Origin: Methylobacterium variabile
GTDB lineage: Bacteria; Pseudomonadota; Alphaproteobacteria; Rhizobiales; Beijerinckiaceae
DNA length: 64,000 nt
Reading direction: 5' to 3'
Assembly: GCF_001043975.1 (NCBI RefSeq)
Contig: NZ_LABY01000017.1
Span: forward strand, 17,325 to 81,324
Below are positions 8,607 to 17,140 of the stretch, piece by piece. The translations under genes were made by a program, and so were the position numbers. Within the stretch, counting starts at the first letter, position 1, and every line of letters begins with the position of its first letter. The notes under the pieces were generated by a model, which saw only the letters and a list, made by a program, of their open reading frames with translations, ran no database searches and was not told the DNA's origin.

Positions 8607-9512
8607 CTACGATTCCGGATCGGCCCGGGTGGAGAAGCGGTCGCGGGCGGTGAAGCGGTCCGCCGGCAGGGCGGAGGGGGGCGTGCCGCGATAGATCTCC
8701 CGGGACAGGAACGAGCGCTCGATCTCGATCTGCTCCTCGTCGAGGTCGACGTACCAGCAGCGGCGCCGGGGCGACCAGCGGTAGTTGCGGCCCTTGAGGC
8801 GGTCCTTGAGGGCGATCGGCGCCTCGGAGGCCCAGAGCCGGACGGTCGGCCGCCGCGCCGCCTCGAGGAGGGCGGCGAGGGCCAGGCGGCCCGAGGCCCG
8901 CAGCGGCCGCGCGAGGATCGCCAGCAGGGCCTCGCAATCGTCGATCGCCCGGTGGCCGTTGTGGAAATGGCCGTGATCGGCGAGCAGGTGGCCGAGCCGC
9001 ATGCCCTCGTGCCCCTCCGCCCGCCAGGGGATCTGGTGGCAGGAGCAGGCCCAGTTGCGGGTGACGAAGATCGGCCAGCGGCGCTCGCACATCTGCCGGT
9101 CGAAGCGGGCGTTGTGGGCGATGACGACCCGGGCCTCGGCGGCGAGGGCCGTCACCGCATCGTCGTCGATGCGCCGGCCGGCAACGTCGGCGTCGGTGAT
9201 GCCGGTGAGGCGCACCACCGCCTCGGGGATCGGGCCGGACGGCTCGTGGAGCTGGTTGAAGCGCTCCAGCACCCGGTAGATGCGGCCGCTGGCCCCGTAC
9301 TCGAACTTGACGATGCCGAACTCGATCACCTCGTCGGCCGCGACGTCGATGCCGGTGGTCTCGGTGTCGAGGATCAGGCCGACATAGGTCGGCTCGTCGG
9401 CCGGCTCGGGCGGGGGCACGAACGGGCCGAGGCGGCGCAGCACCCGGTAGTCGCCGGTGCGCTCCAGGATGGCGGCGATGTCGTCGAGCGCGTCGGTCAA
9501 GCGGCGGGTCAC
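8607..9512 (-). CDS. DEDDh 3'-5' exonuclease, DNA polymerase III epsilon-like
   Basis: This is a 301-residue exonuclease of the RNase T / epsilon superfamily. ExoI is LILDTETTG (D49, E51). ExoII is IAHNARFDRQM (D138). ExoIII is HRAIDDC (H187, D192). These supply the four acidic metal ligands and the general-base histidine. A basic carboxy tail (GRNYRWSPRRRCWYVDLDE) is typical of the stand-alone versions in alphaproteobacteria. The separate 40-residue amino segment and the tail mark it as a paralogue rather than the replicative DnaQ. It is monocistronic and diverges from ada, so a DNA repair role is plausible. Confidence 0.82.
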   Translation of the reverse strand: MTRRLTDALDDIAAILERTGDYRVLRRLGPFVPPPEPADEPTYVGLILDTETTGIDVAADEVIEFGIVKFEYGASGRIYRVLERFNQLHEPSGPIPEAVVRLTGITDADVAGRRIDDDAVTALAAEARVVIAHNARFDRQMCERRWPIFVTRNWACSCHQIPWRAEGHEGMRLGHLLADHGHFHNGHRAIDDCEALLAILARPLRASGRLALAALLEAARRPTVRLWASEAPIALKDRLKGRNYRWSPRRRCWYVDLDEEQIEIERSFLSREIYRGTPPSALPADRFTARDRFSTRADPES

Positions 9513-10102
9513 CCTGGCAGGCGGCCGCGCGCGGGCGGCCCATGTCGTTGCTTGGACCCTCGGCTTAATCCCGGCCCGCCCGCCGGGCCAAGAGCCCCGC
9601 CGCCACGCTCCACCGCATTCGCATCCGGCAAAGGACAGCCCGGCCGTGGGGAGGACCGACGGATCCCCACCTCATCCGCAAAGACCTGAGACAGTGTGAG
9701 CGCGGGCGCCTTTCCCCCTCCGGCCCGCGGGGAGGCTCCCGCTCGTGCGCAGGGGAGATGCCGGGTCTGCCGTCATCCCCCCACGAAGGAAAACCCCGCC
9801 GCCGAGAGCCTGGGACTTTCGGCAGCGGGGAAGTCGAGGAGATCCGAGAGACAAGCCCCACGCCGGCTGGGGAGGGAACGGCGCCGGCGGGTGCACGGGG
9901 GCGGCTCCCATGCCACCCCACTGAAGGCGCAACATCCCGCCGCTAGACCGGTTTCGGGGGCGACGCCGAAACTTCGTCGGGAGTAAACCTGCAGCAAGCC
10001 GGGAGAGCGGCGAGGCCCGGATTCGGGAGCAAGCGCCGGGATGCGCGACGCGGGGCGCGGGGCCAGGATGGCGCCATCGCCCGGACAGGGAGGCACAGGA
10101 CC
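9513..10102. other. Divergent intergenic region exonuclease / ada
   Basis: These 590 bases separate two diverging DNA-metabolism genes. The open frames here have arbitrary composition and no recognisable domain. The region holds a terminator-like hairpin for the minus strand (9790-9830) and the ada ribosome binding site GGGAGG (10088-10093). No Ada box could be identified with confidence. Confidence 0.5.
9790..9830 (-). terminator. Rho-independent terminator-like hairpin inside a 5' region
   Basis: On the minus strand, CCCCGCTGCCGAAAG pairs with CTCTCGGCGGCGGGG across a 7-base loop (15 positions, two of them G-U or mismatched) and is followed by TTTTCC. It lies about 280 bases upstream of the exonuclease start and reads in the same direction. 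It could therefore be an attenuator or the end of a small transcript. Confidence 0.45.
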
Positions 10103-11278
10103 ATGCGCAACCCGGATCTCGACCTCGCGGCCGTCGGCCCGATTCCACCCGGCCAAGCCTCACTTGGCCAAGCCCCGCTTGGACAAGACCAAGTTGGACA
10201 AGTCGCGCCCGACCACGTCACGCCGCTGGACGACGCCGCGCGCTTCTCGGCCATCGCCCGGCGCGACCGGGGAGCCGACGGGCTGTTCGTCTACGCGGTG
10301 CGCAGCACCGGCGTGTATTGCCGGCCGAGCTGCGCGGCCCGGCCGGCCCGGCCCGAGAACGTCAGCTTCCACCCGACCTGCGCCGCCGCGGAGGAAGCGG
10401 GGTTCCGGCCGTGCCGGCGCTGCCGGCCGAACGAGCCGAGCCTGGAGGAGCGGCAAGCCGCGGCGGTGGCCCGGGCCTGCCGGCGGATCGAGGCGGCGGA
10501 GACCCCGCCGGCGCTCGCCGCGCTCGCCGAGGAGGCGGGCCTGAGCCCGTACCACTTCCACCGGGTGTTCAAGCAGGTGACCGGCGTCACCCCGCGGGCC
10601 TACGGCGCAGCGCGGCGGGCCGAGCGCGTCGCCGCCGGCCTGCGCCGGGCGGACACCGTCACGGAGGCGATCTACGAGGCCGGCTACGGCGCGGCGAGCC
10701 GGTTCTACGCCGGCGCGACCGCCCGTCTCGGCATGACGCCCACGGCCTACCGCCGGGGCGGCGAGGGCGCGACGATCCGCTTCGCCGTCGGCGCCTGCTC
10801 CCTCGGCCACGTCCTGGTGGCGGCAACCGACAAGGGGGTGTGCGCGATCCTGCTCGGGGACGATCCGGAGGTCCTGGTGCGCGACCTCCAGGACCGCTTT
10901 CCGAAGGCGGCGCTGACCGGGGGCGATGCAGGCTTCGAGGCTTTGGTGGCGCAGGTCGTCGGCCTCGTCGAGGCCCCCGGCGGGCCCTCGAGCCTGCCGC
11001 TTGACATCGGCGGCACCGCCTTCCAGCAGCGGGTGTGGCAGGCCCTGCTGGCAATCCCGCCGGGCCGCACCGCGACCTACGCCGAGGTCGCCCAGGCGAT
11101 CGGCGCCCCCGCTGCCGCCCGGGCGGTGGCGCTCGCCTGCGGCGCCAACCCCCTCGCGGTGGCGATCCCCTGCCACCGGGTGGTGCGCCAGGACGGCGGG
11201 CTCTCGGGCTACCGCTGGGGCGTCGCGCGCAAGCGGGCGCTGCTCGACCGCGAGCGGGAGCCGGCGGAGAGGCCCTAA
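10103..11278 (+). CDS. ada: Ada: bifunctional regulator and O6-methylguanine-DNA methyltransferase
   Basis: Ada repairs methylphosphotriesters and O6-methylguanine and, once methylated, activates its regulon. Zinc cysteines C73, C77, C104 and C107 have exactly the spacing of E. coli C38, C42, C69 and C72; C73 would be the phosphotriester acceptor. An AraC-type helix-turn-helix follows (about 125-215), then the MGMT domain with AIPCHRV (C357 as acceptor). The 391 residues exceed E. coli Ada (354) because of an amino-terminal extension containing GQASL/GQAPL/GQDQV repeats encoded by a 15-nt DNA repeat. The ATG at 10103 has GGGAGG nine bases upstream. Confidence 0.93.
   Translation: MRNPDLDLAAVGPIPPGQASLGQAPLGQDQVGQVAPDHVTPLDDAARFSAIARRDRGADGLFVYAVRSTGVYCRPSCAARPARPENVSFHPTCAAAEEAGFRPCRRCRPNEPSLEERQAAAVARACRRIEAAETPPALAALAEEAGLSPYHFHRVFKQVTGVTPRAYGAARRAERVAAGLRRADTVTEAIYEAGYGAASRFYAGATARLGMTPTAYRRGGEGATIRFAVGACSLGHVLVAATDKGVCAILLGDDPEVLVRDLQDRFPKAALTGGDAGFEALVAQVVGLVEAPGGPSSLPLDIGGTAFQQRVWQALLAIPPGRTATYAEVAQAIGAPAAARAVALACGANPLAVAIPCHRVVRQDGGLSGYRWGVARKRALLDREREPAERP
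10151..10210. repeat. 15-nt tandem repeat, 4 units, in the ada amino-terminal region
   Basis: The units are GGCCAAGCCTCACTT, GGCCAAGCCCCGCTT, GGACAAGACCAAGTT and GGACAAGTCGCGCCC. They encode residues 17-36 of Ada as pentapeptides, upstream of the conserved domain, so the extension looks like an insertion of repeat DNA. Confidence 0.8.
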
Positions 11279-11401
11279 AGGAGCCGGGCTCCACCTGCGG
11301 AATTTTCGCGCAAGGGAAAGGTTGTGGGGCCGAAGGGGATTCAGGATTCTCACTGCACAGCATCCGATGCGGCGAAGACCTGTTCTTATGGATGCCGCAA
11401 C

Positions 11402-12106
11402 ATGTCTCGTGCTTCTCTTCTGGCCGTCGTTGGACTGACGATCGCCGGGACCCTGCCGGCCGCGGCACAGAACCTGGCGATCTTCCCGAACAACCGCCCG
11501 GCGGCCGAGTCCACCGAGGCGTTCCGGGCCGAGGCCCTGCGCAGCGACGCCTACAACATCGAGGCGAGCCGCCTCGCGCTGCAGAAGTCGAACAATCGCG
11601 CCGTCCGCGACTACGCCGAGCAGACGATCGTCAACCGCCAGGCGACCACGGACGCGCTGCTGCCGCGGGGCACCTCGCTCAGCGCCGCCGGCACCGTGGT
11701 CGGCGACGCCGGCTCGGGCAACCTGCTCACCGCGCCGCTGTCGCTGGCCACCGCGCCGATCGTGGCGGTCGGCAACGTGCTCCAGGGACGTCCCGTCTTC
11801 GAGCGCACGATCGTCGACACCAACCCGGCCACCCCGGGCCGCCGCGTCACCCTCGATCCGGTGCGCGAGCAGCGCCTGTCGCGCCTCCAGGCGGCGCCGA
11901 ACGGCCGCCGCTTCGACGCGCTCTACACCGCCGACCAGGCCCGGGCCCAGAGCGATGCGGTGCAGCTCTACGAGGCCTACTCGCGCAACGGCGACAGCGC
12001 CGTCGGCCGCACCTTCGCGAACGAGGCCAAACCCATGCTGCGCGGCGACGCCGGCGAGGCCGATCGCCTGGCCGGCCGCTACGCGGACGGCGGCTCGCTG
12101 TTCTGA
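11402..12106 (+). CDS. Secreted DUF4142 domain protein
   Basis: This 234-residue protein starts with a clear Sec signal peptide, MSRASLLAVVGLTIAGTLPAAAQ, with cleavage expected after AAA or AQ. The mature part is helical. FRAEALRSDAYNIEASRLALQKSNNRAVRDYAEQTIVNRQ is the four-helix, ferritin-like DUF4142 pattern, and RRFDALYTADQARAQSDAVQLYEAY is a second helical hairpin. DUF4142 proteins are periplasmic and of unknown biochemistry. I chose the ATG at 11402 over an in-frame upstream start because the signal peptide begins there. A strong GC hairpin begins seven bases after the stop. Confidence 0.8.
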   Translation: MSRASLLAVVGLTIAGTLPAAAQNLAIFPNNRPAAESTEAFRAEALRSDAYNIEASRLALQKSNNRAVRDYAEQTIVNRQATTDALLPRGTSLSAAGTVVGDAGSGNLLTAPLSLATAPIVAVGNVLQGRPVFERTIVDTNPATPGRRVTLDPVREQRLSRLQAAPNGRRFDALYTADQARAQSDAVQLYEAYSRNGDSAVGRTFANEAKPMLRGDAGEADRLAGRYADGGSLF

Positions 12107-12112
12107 CCGGTC

Positions 12113-12152
12113 CCGCCGGGGCCGAACCGGGCCTCCCGCCCGGCCCCGGCGG
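12113..12152 (+). terminator. GC-rich terminator hairpin after the DUF4142 gene
   Basis: CCGCCGGGGCCG pairs perfectly with CGGCCCCGGCGG over 12 bp, seven bases after the stop codon. There is no U tract, so termination may depend on Rho or on pausing. Confidence 0.55.
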
Positions 12153-12420
12153 CTCCCCGTTCCGGCAGGCCGGCGCGGATGAATCATTCCTTTAAGGAAC
12201 CCCAACCGGAATTTGCGCCGGGACGGATCGTCGGGTCAGGATCGGCGTTCTCTCACCAGCCCCTGACGCAAGGGCCCGGCGGCGAGCGCGTCCTTCGACG
12301 GAACGGAGGCCGGCTCGCTACGGAAAATGCGGCATAATCAAAGGCCTAGAGCGGCGCCCTCGGCTGCTCTAAGGTCGAACGCAAACTCAGCGCGGGCCTC
12401 CCCTGACGGAGCGCAGTCCC
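12153..12420. other. Intergenic region before a small membrane ORF
   Basis: About 270 bases without a gene. TACGGAAAATGCGGCATAATC (12320-12340) holds a possible -10 (CATAAT), but no good -35 is seen. Nothing else stands out. Confidence 0.35.
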
Positions 12421-12636
12421 ATGTCGTGCCGCCACAACGCCGTCGCACCCCTGCCGCACCTGATCGCGACGGCACCGTCCCACCTGCGCAAGTGGCGCCG
12501 CTTCCCGCGCACGCTGCCGCAGCCAGCCAACGACAATGCCCGCCCCGGCTCCACCGCCGAGGTCGGCCTGTGGGCCGCCGCCCTCGGGGCCACCGCCACC
12601 ATGGTGGCGGTGCTGATGGTCGGGATGATGCTGTGA
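12421..12636 (+). CDS. Small hypothetical protein with one carboxy-terminal membrane helix
   Basis: A 71-residue frame. The amino half is basic (HLRKWRRFPRTLPQPANDNARPGS). The last 25 residues are hydrophobic (VGLWAAALGATATMVAVLMVGMML), consistent with one tail-anchored helix. The PANDNARPG segment resembles linkers common in small Rhizobiales proteins. It converges on the RraA-type gene. No family is recognised, and coding status rests only on composition and the plausible helix. Confidence 0.4.
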   Translation: MSCRHNAVAPLPHLIATAPSHLRKWRRFPRTLPQPANDNARPGSTAEVGLWAAALGATATMVAVLMVGMML

Positions 12637-12667
12637 CCTCCGGACCCGTCGTCGCGCGCCGTCGCCC

Positions 12668-13384
12668 TCAGCGCCCGGTCTTCTCGCGCCAGGCCGCGAA
12701 GTCGGCCTTGGCCGCCTCGTCGATGAGCGGGTAGAGGCCGATCACGGCGCGCCCGCGCTGGACCTCCTCGAGCACGAAATCCTCGAACACCGTCATCTCG
12801 GCCGCCTCGGCGGCGACTTCGTCGGCGATCTCCGCCGGGATGACGATCACGCCCTCACCGTCGCCGACCACCACGTCGCCCGGGAAGACCGCAACGTCGC
12901 CGCAGCCGATCGGCACGTTGATGTCGAGGGCCTGGTGCAGGGTCAGGTTGGTCGGGGCGGACGGGCGGCTGTGGTAGGCCGGGAAGGGCAGGGCGCCGAT
13001 CTCGGGCGAGTCACGAAAACCGCCGTCGGTCACGACGCCGGCGGCGCCCCGCTTCATCAGCCGGGTCACCAGGATCGCGCCGGCCGAGGCGGCGCGAGGG
13101 TTCTTGCGGCTGTCCATCACCAGGACCGCGCCCTCCGGGCACTGGTCGACGGCGACGCGCTGCGGATGCGCGGGATCGCGGAACACCGCGAGCGTGTTCA
13201 GGTCCTCCCGGGCCGGGATGTAGCGCAGGGTGTAGGCCTCGCCGACCATCGTCCCGGCATTCGGGTTGAGGGGGCGCACGTCCTGGATGAACTGGTTGCG
13301 CAGGCCGCGCTTGAACAGGGCGGTGGCCAGGGTCGCGGTGCTGACCGTCTTCAGCGTCGCGCGGGTCTCGGGGCTCAGGGGCAT
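12668..13384 (-). CDS. RraA-fold protein (HMG/CHA aldolase-like or RraA family)
   Basis: This 238-residue protein shows the RraA/MenG fold. GAILVTRLMKRGAAGVVTDGGFRD is the conserved GGxxD-type active-site segment, and VFPGDVVVGDGEGVIVIP is the second signature (GDxVxxDxxGVxxxP). Both the RNase E inhibitor RraA and class II HMG/CHA aldolases share this fold. At 238 residues it is longer than E. coli RraA (about 160), which favours the aldolase-like or catabolic branch. The ATG at 13384 begins MPLSPETRATLKTVSTATLATALFKRG; upstream codons in frame are Arg-rich and non-coding in character. It stands alone. Confidence 0.75.
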   Translation of the reverse strand: MPLSPETRATLKTVSTATLATALFKRGLRNQFIQDVRPLNPNAGTMVGEAYTLRYIPAREDLNTLAVFRDPAHPQRVAVDQCPEGAVLVMDSRKNPRAASAGAILVTRLMKRGAAGVVTDGGFRDSPEIGALPFPAYHSRPSAPTNLTLHQALDINVPIGCGDVAVFPGDVVVGDGEGVIVIPAEIADEVAAEAAEMTVFEDFVLEEVQRGRAVIGLYPLIDEAAKADFAAWREKTGR

Positions 13385-13853
13385 CGGGGCTCTCCGGTCG
13401 GGGTGGGCGCGCGGCCGTACGCGACGGGCAAGCCCGCGAGGCCGTCGCGGCCGTGCCGCCCGCCTCCGGATCCTCCCCACCGCACCGGACGGCTTCGCCG
13501 TTCCGCGGCCGCCCGCACGGCGGCCTGTGACGCGCGCATTGAAGCACTAATGTTTTAGTACATCAACTGGGTCAGCGCAGGATGGCGCGCGTGAATCAGC
13601 CCGACGAAGCTCGGGCCCGCCCGAGCCCCGCCTCGACCGGCGCGAGCCGGGCACGCCCCCTTTGGAGGGGAAGAGCCCGACTTGGAAGGGACGAGGGTTA
13701 AGCCTGCGCCGTGACCCGTGCCGGGACCCATCGGGCGGGCCGAGCGCCCGGCTCGTACGAAATCCGACTAATTGCTTCGCAAGGCGGCTTTCGGCGTCGC
13801 TCAAGCGCCGCACGGGCTGCCAGCACTTCCGGAAGGAGTCTTCGGGAACGGTG
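13385..13853. other. Intergenic region upstream of the RraA-type gene
   Basis: These 469 bases hold three things. One is an AT-rich short palindrome ACTAATGTTTTAGT at 13546-13559, about 160 bases upstream of the RraA-type start and a possible operator. The second is a degenerate repeat pair (CTTTGGAGGGGAAGA near 13660 and CTTGGAAGGGACGAG at 13681). The third is the motif GAAATCCGACTAATTGCTTC at 13759, which recurs at 28517. I see no gene. Confidence 0.45.
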
Positions 13854-14330
13854 TCACTTCCTGCGCGGCGCCGGTGCCGGGGGTTCGGGAGTGTCCTCGT
13901 CGGGCTCGCCGCCGCCGATGGCGGACTTGATGGCGAAGGCCACGAGGGGGCTCGCGACGTCGACCACCTCGGCCCTGGTCAGGCCCTCCTTCGGGTCGTA
14001 GGCGCCGACGAGCATCACGGTCCGGTTCTCGGTCTTGGCGAGATCGATCCCCTCGCCGGCGACGGCGAGCGGCTTGCCGGCGATCGTCTCGGCCTTCGGG
14101 TCGTTGGTGAACAGGACCATGACCTTGCCGTCCTTGACCACACCGACGTAGCAGGTCTCGGCCGGGCTGCGGCAGGGAAACAGGGCCGCAGCTGTCGGGT
14201 CGGGCTGCGGCGCGGGGGGCGCCTCCTTCGCCGGCCGGGGCGGCTCCTTCGGCCGAGGCTGGGCCTGGGCCGGCACAACGAGGAACTGGGGGGCGAGCGC
14301 GAGCAGCGCGAGGACGAGCGCGGGGCGCAT
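13854..14330 (-). CDS. Small secreted protein of unknown function
   Basis: This 158-residue protein has a signal peptide MRPALVLALLALAPQFLVVPAQAQ, then a Pro/Lys-rich linker. A compact domain follows with two cysteines (FPCRSPAETCYVGVVKDGK) and sequence VMLVGAYDPKEGLTRAEVVDVASPLVAFAIKSAIGG. The carboxy end is acidic and then basic (EPDEDTPEPPAPAPRRK). I do not recognise the family. The ATG at 14330 is supported by AGGAG about nine bases upstream and by the signal peptide. It is the last gene, 83 bases downstream, of the minus-strand peptide transporter series, so it may be co-transcribed. Confidence 0.65.
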   Translation of the reverse strand: MRPALVLALLALAPQFLVVPAQAQPRPKEPPRPAKEAPPAPQPDPTAAALFPCRSPAETCYVGVVKDGKVMVLFTNDPKAETIAGKPLAVAGEGIDLAKTENRTVMLVGAYDPKEGLTRAEVVDVASPLVAFAIKSAIGGGEPDEDTPEPPAPAPRRK

Positions 14331-14413
14331 GGGTGTCGTCTCCTGGGGGTTCGTTGCCCTCTGGGCAGGCCGCCAACTGGCGCGGCGGCCTCCGGCGATC
14401 AAGGGCCGCGGGC

Positions 14414-16000
14414 TCACGCCTGCGCGAGGTCGGCCGCCGCCACGAGGGCGCGGGTATAGGCCTCCCGCGGGCGCTCCAGCACCGCGTCGGTCGGGCCGCG
14501 CTCGACCTCGCGGCCGTCGCGCAGCACCAGCACGGTGTCGGCGAGCGCCCGCACCACCGCGAGGTCGTGGGAGATGAACAGGTAGGCGAGGCCGTGGGCC
14601 GCCTGCAGGTCGCGCAGCAGGGCGACGATGTCGCGCTGCACCGTGCGGTCGAGGGCGGAGGTCGGCTCGTCGAGCACGACGAGGCGCGGCCGCAGGATCA
14701 TCGCCCGGGCGATGGCGATGCGCTGGCGCTGCCCGCCCGAGAAGGCGTGCGGGAAGCGGTGGCGCCAGGCGGGATCGAGGCGAACCTCGCGGAACGCCTC
14801 CGCCGCCCGCGCGTCGCGCGCCGCCGCGCTCAAGCGAGGCTCGTGGACCCGCAGGCCCTCGGTGACGATCTCGCCGGCGGTGAGCCGGGGCGAGAGCGAG
14901 CCCATCGGGTCCTGGAACACCGGCTGGAAGCCCCGGCGCAGGGGCCGCAGGGCGGCGCGGCCGAGGGCGGTGAGGTCGCGGTCCTCGAACCGCACCAGGC
15001 CGTGGGCGGCGGGCTCGAGGCGCAGGAGCGCCCGGCCGAGGCTCGACTTGCCCGAGCCCGATTCGCCGACGACCCCGAGGGTCTGCCCCGCCCGCAACGT
15101 CAGGTCGATGCCCGCGACCGCGAGGCGGGGGAAAGCGGCCCGCAGCAGGCGCGGGCGGCCCGGATAGGCGACGGACACCCCGCGCGCCTCCAGCACCACG
15201 GGGGCTCCCTCCGGCACCGGGCCCTTCCGGCCGGCGGGCTCGGCGGCGAGGAGGTCGCGGGTCTCGGGCGCCCGCGGATCCCGGAACAGCCGCTCGGTCG
15301 GGCCGGCCTCGACGAGGCGGCCGGCGCGCAGCACGGTGGTGCGGTCGGCGATCCGCCGCACCAGCCGCAGGTCGTGGGTGATGAACAGGAGCGCGAGGCC
15401 GAGCCGCGCCTTGAGGTCGGCGAGCAGGCCCAGGATCTGCGCCTGCACGGTGACGTCGAGCGCGGTCGTCGGCTCGTCGGCGATCAGCAGGTCGGGCTCG
15501 CAGGCGAGCGCCATCGCGATCATCACCCGCTGGCGCTCGCCGCCCGACAATTCGTGCGGGTAGGCGGAGAGGCGCGCGCCCGCGTCGCGGAGGCCGACGA
15601 GGCCGAGGAGGTCGCGCGCCCGCGCCGCCGCCTGGCGCCGGCTCAAGGAGCGATGGGCCCGCAGCGGCAGGGCGATCTGGTGGCCGATGGTGAAGAGCGG
15701 ATCGAGGGCGGTCATCGGCTCCTGGAACACCAGGCCGATGCGGGCGCCGCGGATCCGGTCGAGGGCGGGGCGGGCGAGGCCGACGAGTTCGGTGCCGTCG
15801 AAGCGCACGCTGCCCGAGACCCGCGCCTGCGGCGGCAGCAGGCCCATGACGGCGAGCGCGACCTGGCTCTTGCCCGAGCCCGACTCGCCGACGAGGGCGA
15901 GGGTCTCGCCCCGGGCGAGGTCGAGGTCGAGGCCGTCGAGGGCGGTCACGTCCCCGTCGGGGTAGCGCACGGTGAGGCCCCGCAGGGCGAGGAGGCTCAT
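14414..16000 (-). CDS. Peptide ABC transporter, fused dual ATPase (YejF-like)
   Basis: These 528 residues form two complete ABC ATPase domains in tandem. In the first, Walker A is GESGSGKSQ (about 38-46), the signature LSGGERQR and Walker [13 protein letters not shown]. In the second, Walker A is GESGSGKSS (about 318), the signature FSGGQRQR and Walker [13 protein letters not shown]. This fused arrangement is that of YejF/DdpDF-type oligopeptide or microcin C importers. Each half keeps an H-loop (FITHD, FISHD). The start is preceded by a five-codon minicistron made by a 14-nt duplication of the start region. Confidence 0.9.
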   Translation of the reverse strand: MSLLALRGLTVRYPDGDVTALDGLDLDLARGETLALVGESGSGKSQVALAVMGLLPPQARVSGSVRFDGTELVGLARPALDRIRGARIGLVFQEPMTALDPLFTIGHQIALPLRAHRSLSRRQAAARARDLLGLVGLRDAGARLSAYPHELSGGERQRVMIAMALACEPDLLIADEPTTALDVTVQAQILGLLADLKARLGLALLFITHDLRLVRRIADRTTVLRAGRLVEAGPTERLFRDPRAPETRDLLAAEPAGRKGPVPEGAPVVLEARGVSVAYPGRPRLLRAAFPRLAVAGIDLTLRAGQTLGVVGESGSGKSSLGRALLRLEPAAHGLVRFEDRDLTALGRAALRPLRRGFQPVFQDPMGSLSPRLTAGEIVTEGLRVHEPRLSAAARDARAAEAFREVRLDPAWRHRFPHAFSGGQRQRIAIARAMILRPRLVVLDEPTSALDRTVQRDIVALLRDLQAAHGLAYLFISHDLAVVRALADTVLVLRDGREVERGPTDAVLERPREAYTRALVAAADLAQA

Positions 16001-16018
16001 GGCTGCAGGCTCATGGCT
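15991..16018 (-). promoter_or_regulatory. 14-nt start-codon duplication forming a five-codon minicistron
   Basis: On the minus strand, AGCCATGAGCCTGC is followed directly by AGCCATGAGCCTCC. The second copy holds the ATG of the ATPase gene (16000). The first gives ATG AGC CTG CAG CCA TGA, whose TGA (15999-15997) overlaps that ATG as ATGA. It begins four bases after the permease TAG. Ribosomes ending the permease could thus pass through the minicistron to the ATPase. Confidence 0.7.
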
Positions 16019-17140
16019 CTACGCCCGCACGTCGAGGGCGTCGCGCAGGCGCTCGCCGAGCAGCGTCAGGGCGAGCAGGGTGGCGACGAGGAACGAGGCC
16101 GGGACGACGAGCATCCAGGGCGCCGTCTCGAGGCTGCGGGCGCCGTCGGCGATCAGCACGCCCCAGCTCGTCGCCGGCTCCTGCACGCCGAGGCCGAGGA
16201 AGGAGAGGAAGCTCTCGAGCAGGATCACCCGGGGCACCATCAGGGCCGCGAAGGCGATGACAGGGCCGAGCAGGTTCGGCACCACGTGCCGGCGCAGGAT
16301 CGCCCCCGTCGTGAGGCCGAGCGCTTCCGCCGCCCGGACGTAGTCGCGGCGCCGGATTCCTTGCGCCTCGGCCCGGACGATGCGGGCCATGTCGAGCCAC
16401 TCGACGGCGCCGACCGCGACGAAGATCAGCGCGACCGAGCGGCCGAAGAACACCACCAGCATGATGACGAAGAACACGAAGGGCAGGGAGTACAGGATGT
16501 CGACGAGGCGCATCATCGCCGCATCGATCCGCCCGCCGAGGGTGCCGGCGAGCGCCCCGTAGGCGACCCCGATGCCCAACGCCACCGCGGTCGCCATCAG
16601 GCCCAGCGCCAGCGAGAGGCGGCCGGCCACGAGCGTGCGGGTGAGGAGGTCGCGCCCCAGCGTGTCGGTGCCGGCGAGGAAGCGCAGTCGGTGCAAGGGG
16701 GCCTCGACGGTGAGCCGCCGCCCGTCCTCGGCGCGGGCGATCACGCGCGGCTCCCCGAAGGTGTCCGAGCGGGAGAAGAAGGTCAGCACCCGCGGATCGA
16801 TCGGGCGGTCGGAGGCCAGCGTCAGCCGGACCGCGTCCGCCGTGACGGCGACGTCCTCCGCCCGCACCCGCATGCGGAAGGCGAGCCGGTCGAGGGCGGG
16901 GCGCACGGCCTCCGGGGTGGGATAGAGCGACGGCGAGGGCGGCGTGCCGGGATAGTCGTAGTAGAGACGGTCGTAGGGGTGGCCGGTGACGAAGGGCCCG
17001 AGGGTGCAGGCGAGGGCGACGAGCAGCAGCAGGGCGGCGCAGGCCCGCGCGAGGCGGTCGCCGAGGAGGCGCCGGCGGGCGCGGGCGAGGAGCGAGGCCT
17101 CCGCCCAGGCGGGGGCGTGGCCGGCCTGGGACCGGCTCAT
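16019..17140 (-). CDS. Peptide ABC transporter permease (DppC/YejE-like)
   Basis: This is a 373-residue inner-membrane permease. TM1 lies at about residues 32-50. A large periplasmic insert follows (about 60-165: PYDRLYYDYPGTPPSP, ...RVIARAEDGRRLTV), which is the mark of YejE as opposed to the shorter DppC. Then comes GTDTLGRDLLTR, the conserved GTDxLGRD motif, and the EAA loop EALGLTTGAILRRHVVPNLLGPV. The ATG at 17140 overlaps the TGA of the upstream permease (ATGA), giving tight coupling. Confidence 0.88.
   Translation of the reverse strand: MSRSQAGHAPAWAEASLLARARRRLLGDRLARACAALLLLVALACTLGPFVTGHPYDRLYYDYPGTPPSPSLYPTPEAVRPALDRLAFRMRVRAEDVAVTADAVRLTLASDRPIDPRVLTFFSRSDTFGEPRVIARAEDGRRLTVEAPLHRLRFLAGTDTLGRDLLTRTLVAGRLSLALGLMATAVALGIGVAYGALAGTLGGRIDAAMMRLVDILYSLPFVFFVIMLVVFFGRSVALIFVAVGAVEWLDMARIVRAEAQGIRRRDYVRAAEALGLTTGAILRRHVVPNLLGPVIAFAALMVPRVILLESFLSFLGLGVQEPATSWGVLIADGARSLETAPWMLVVPASFLVATLLALTLLGERLRDALDVRA

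Noticed and set aside
9565..10163. Minus-strand frames of 118-163 codons in the exonuclease-ada gap
   Set aside because: They have Arg/Pro/Gly-rich arbitrary sequence, no ribosome binding site and no domain, and they read through the ada start on the opposite strand.
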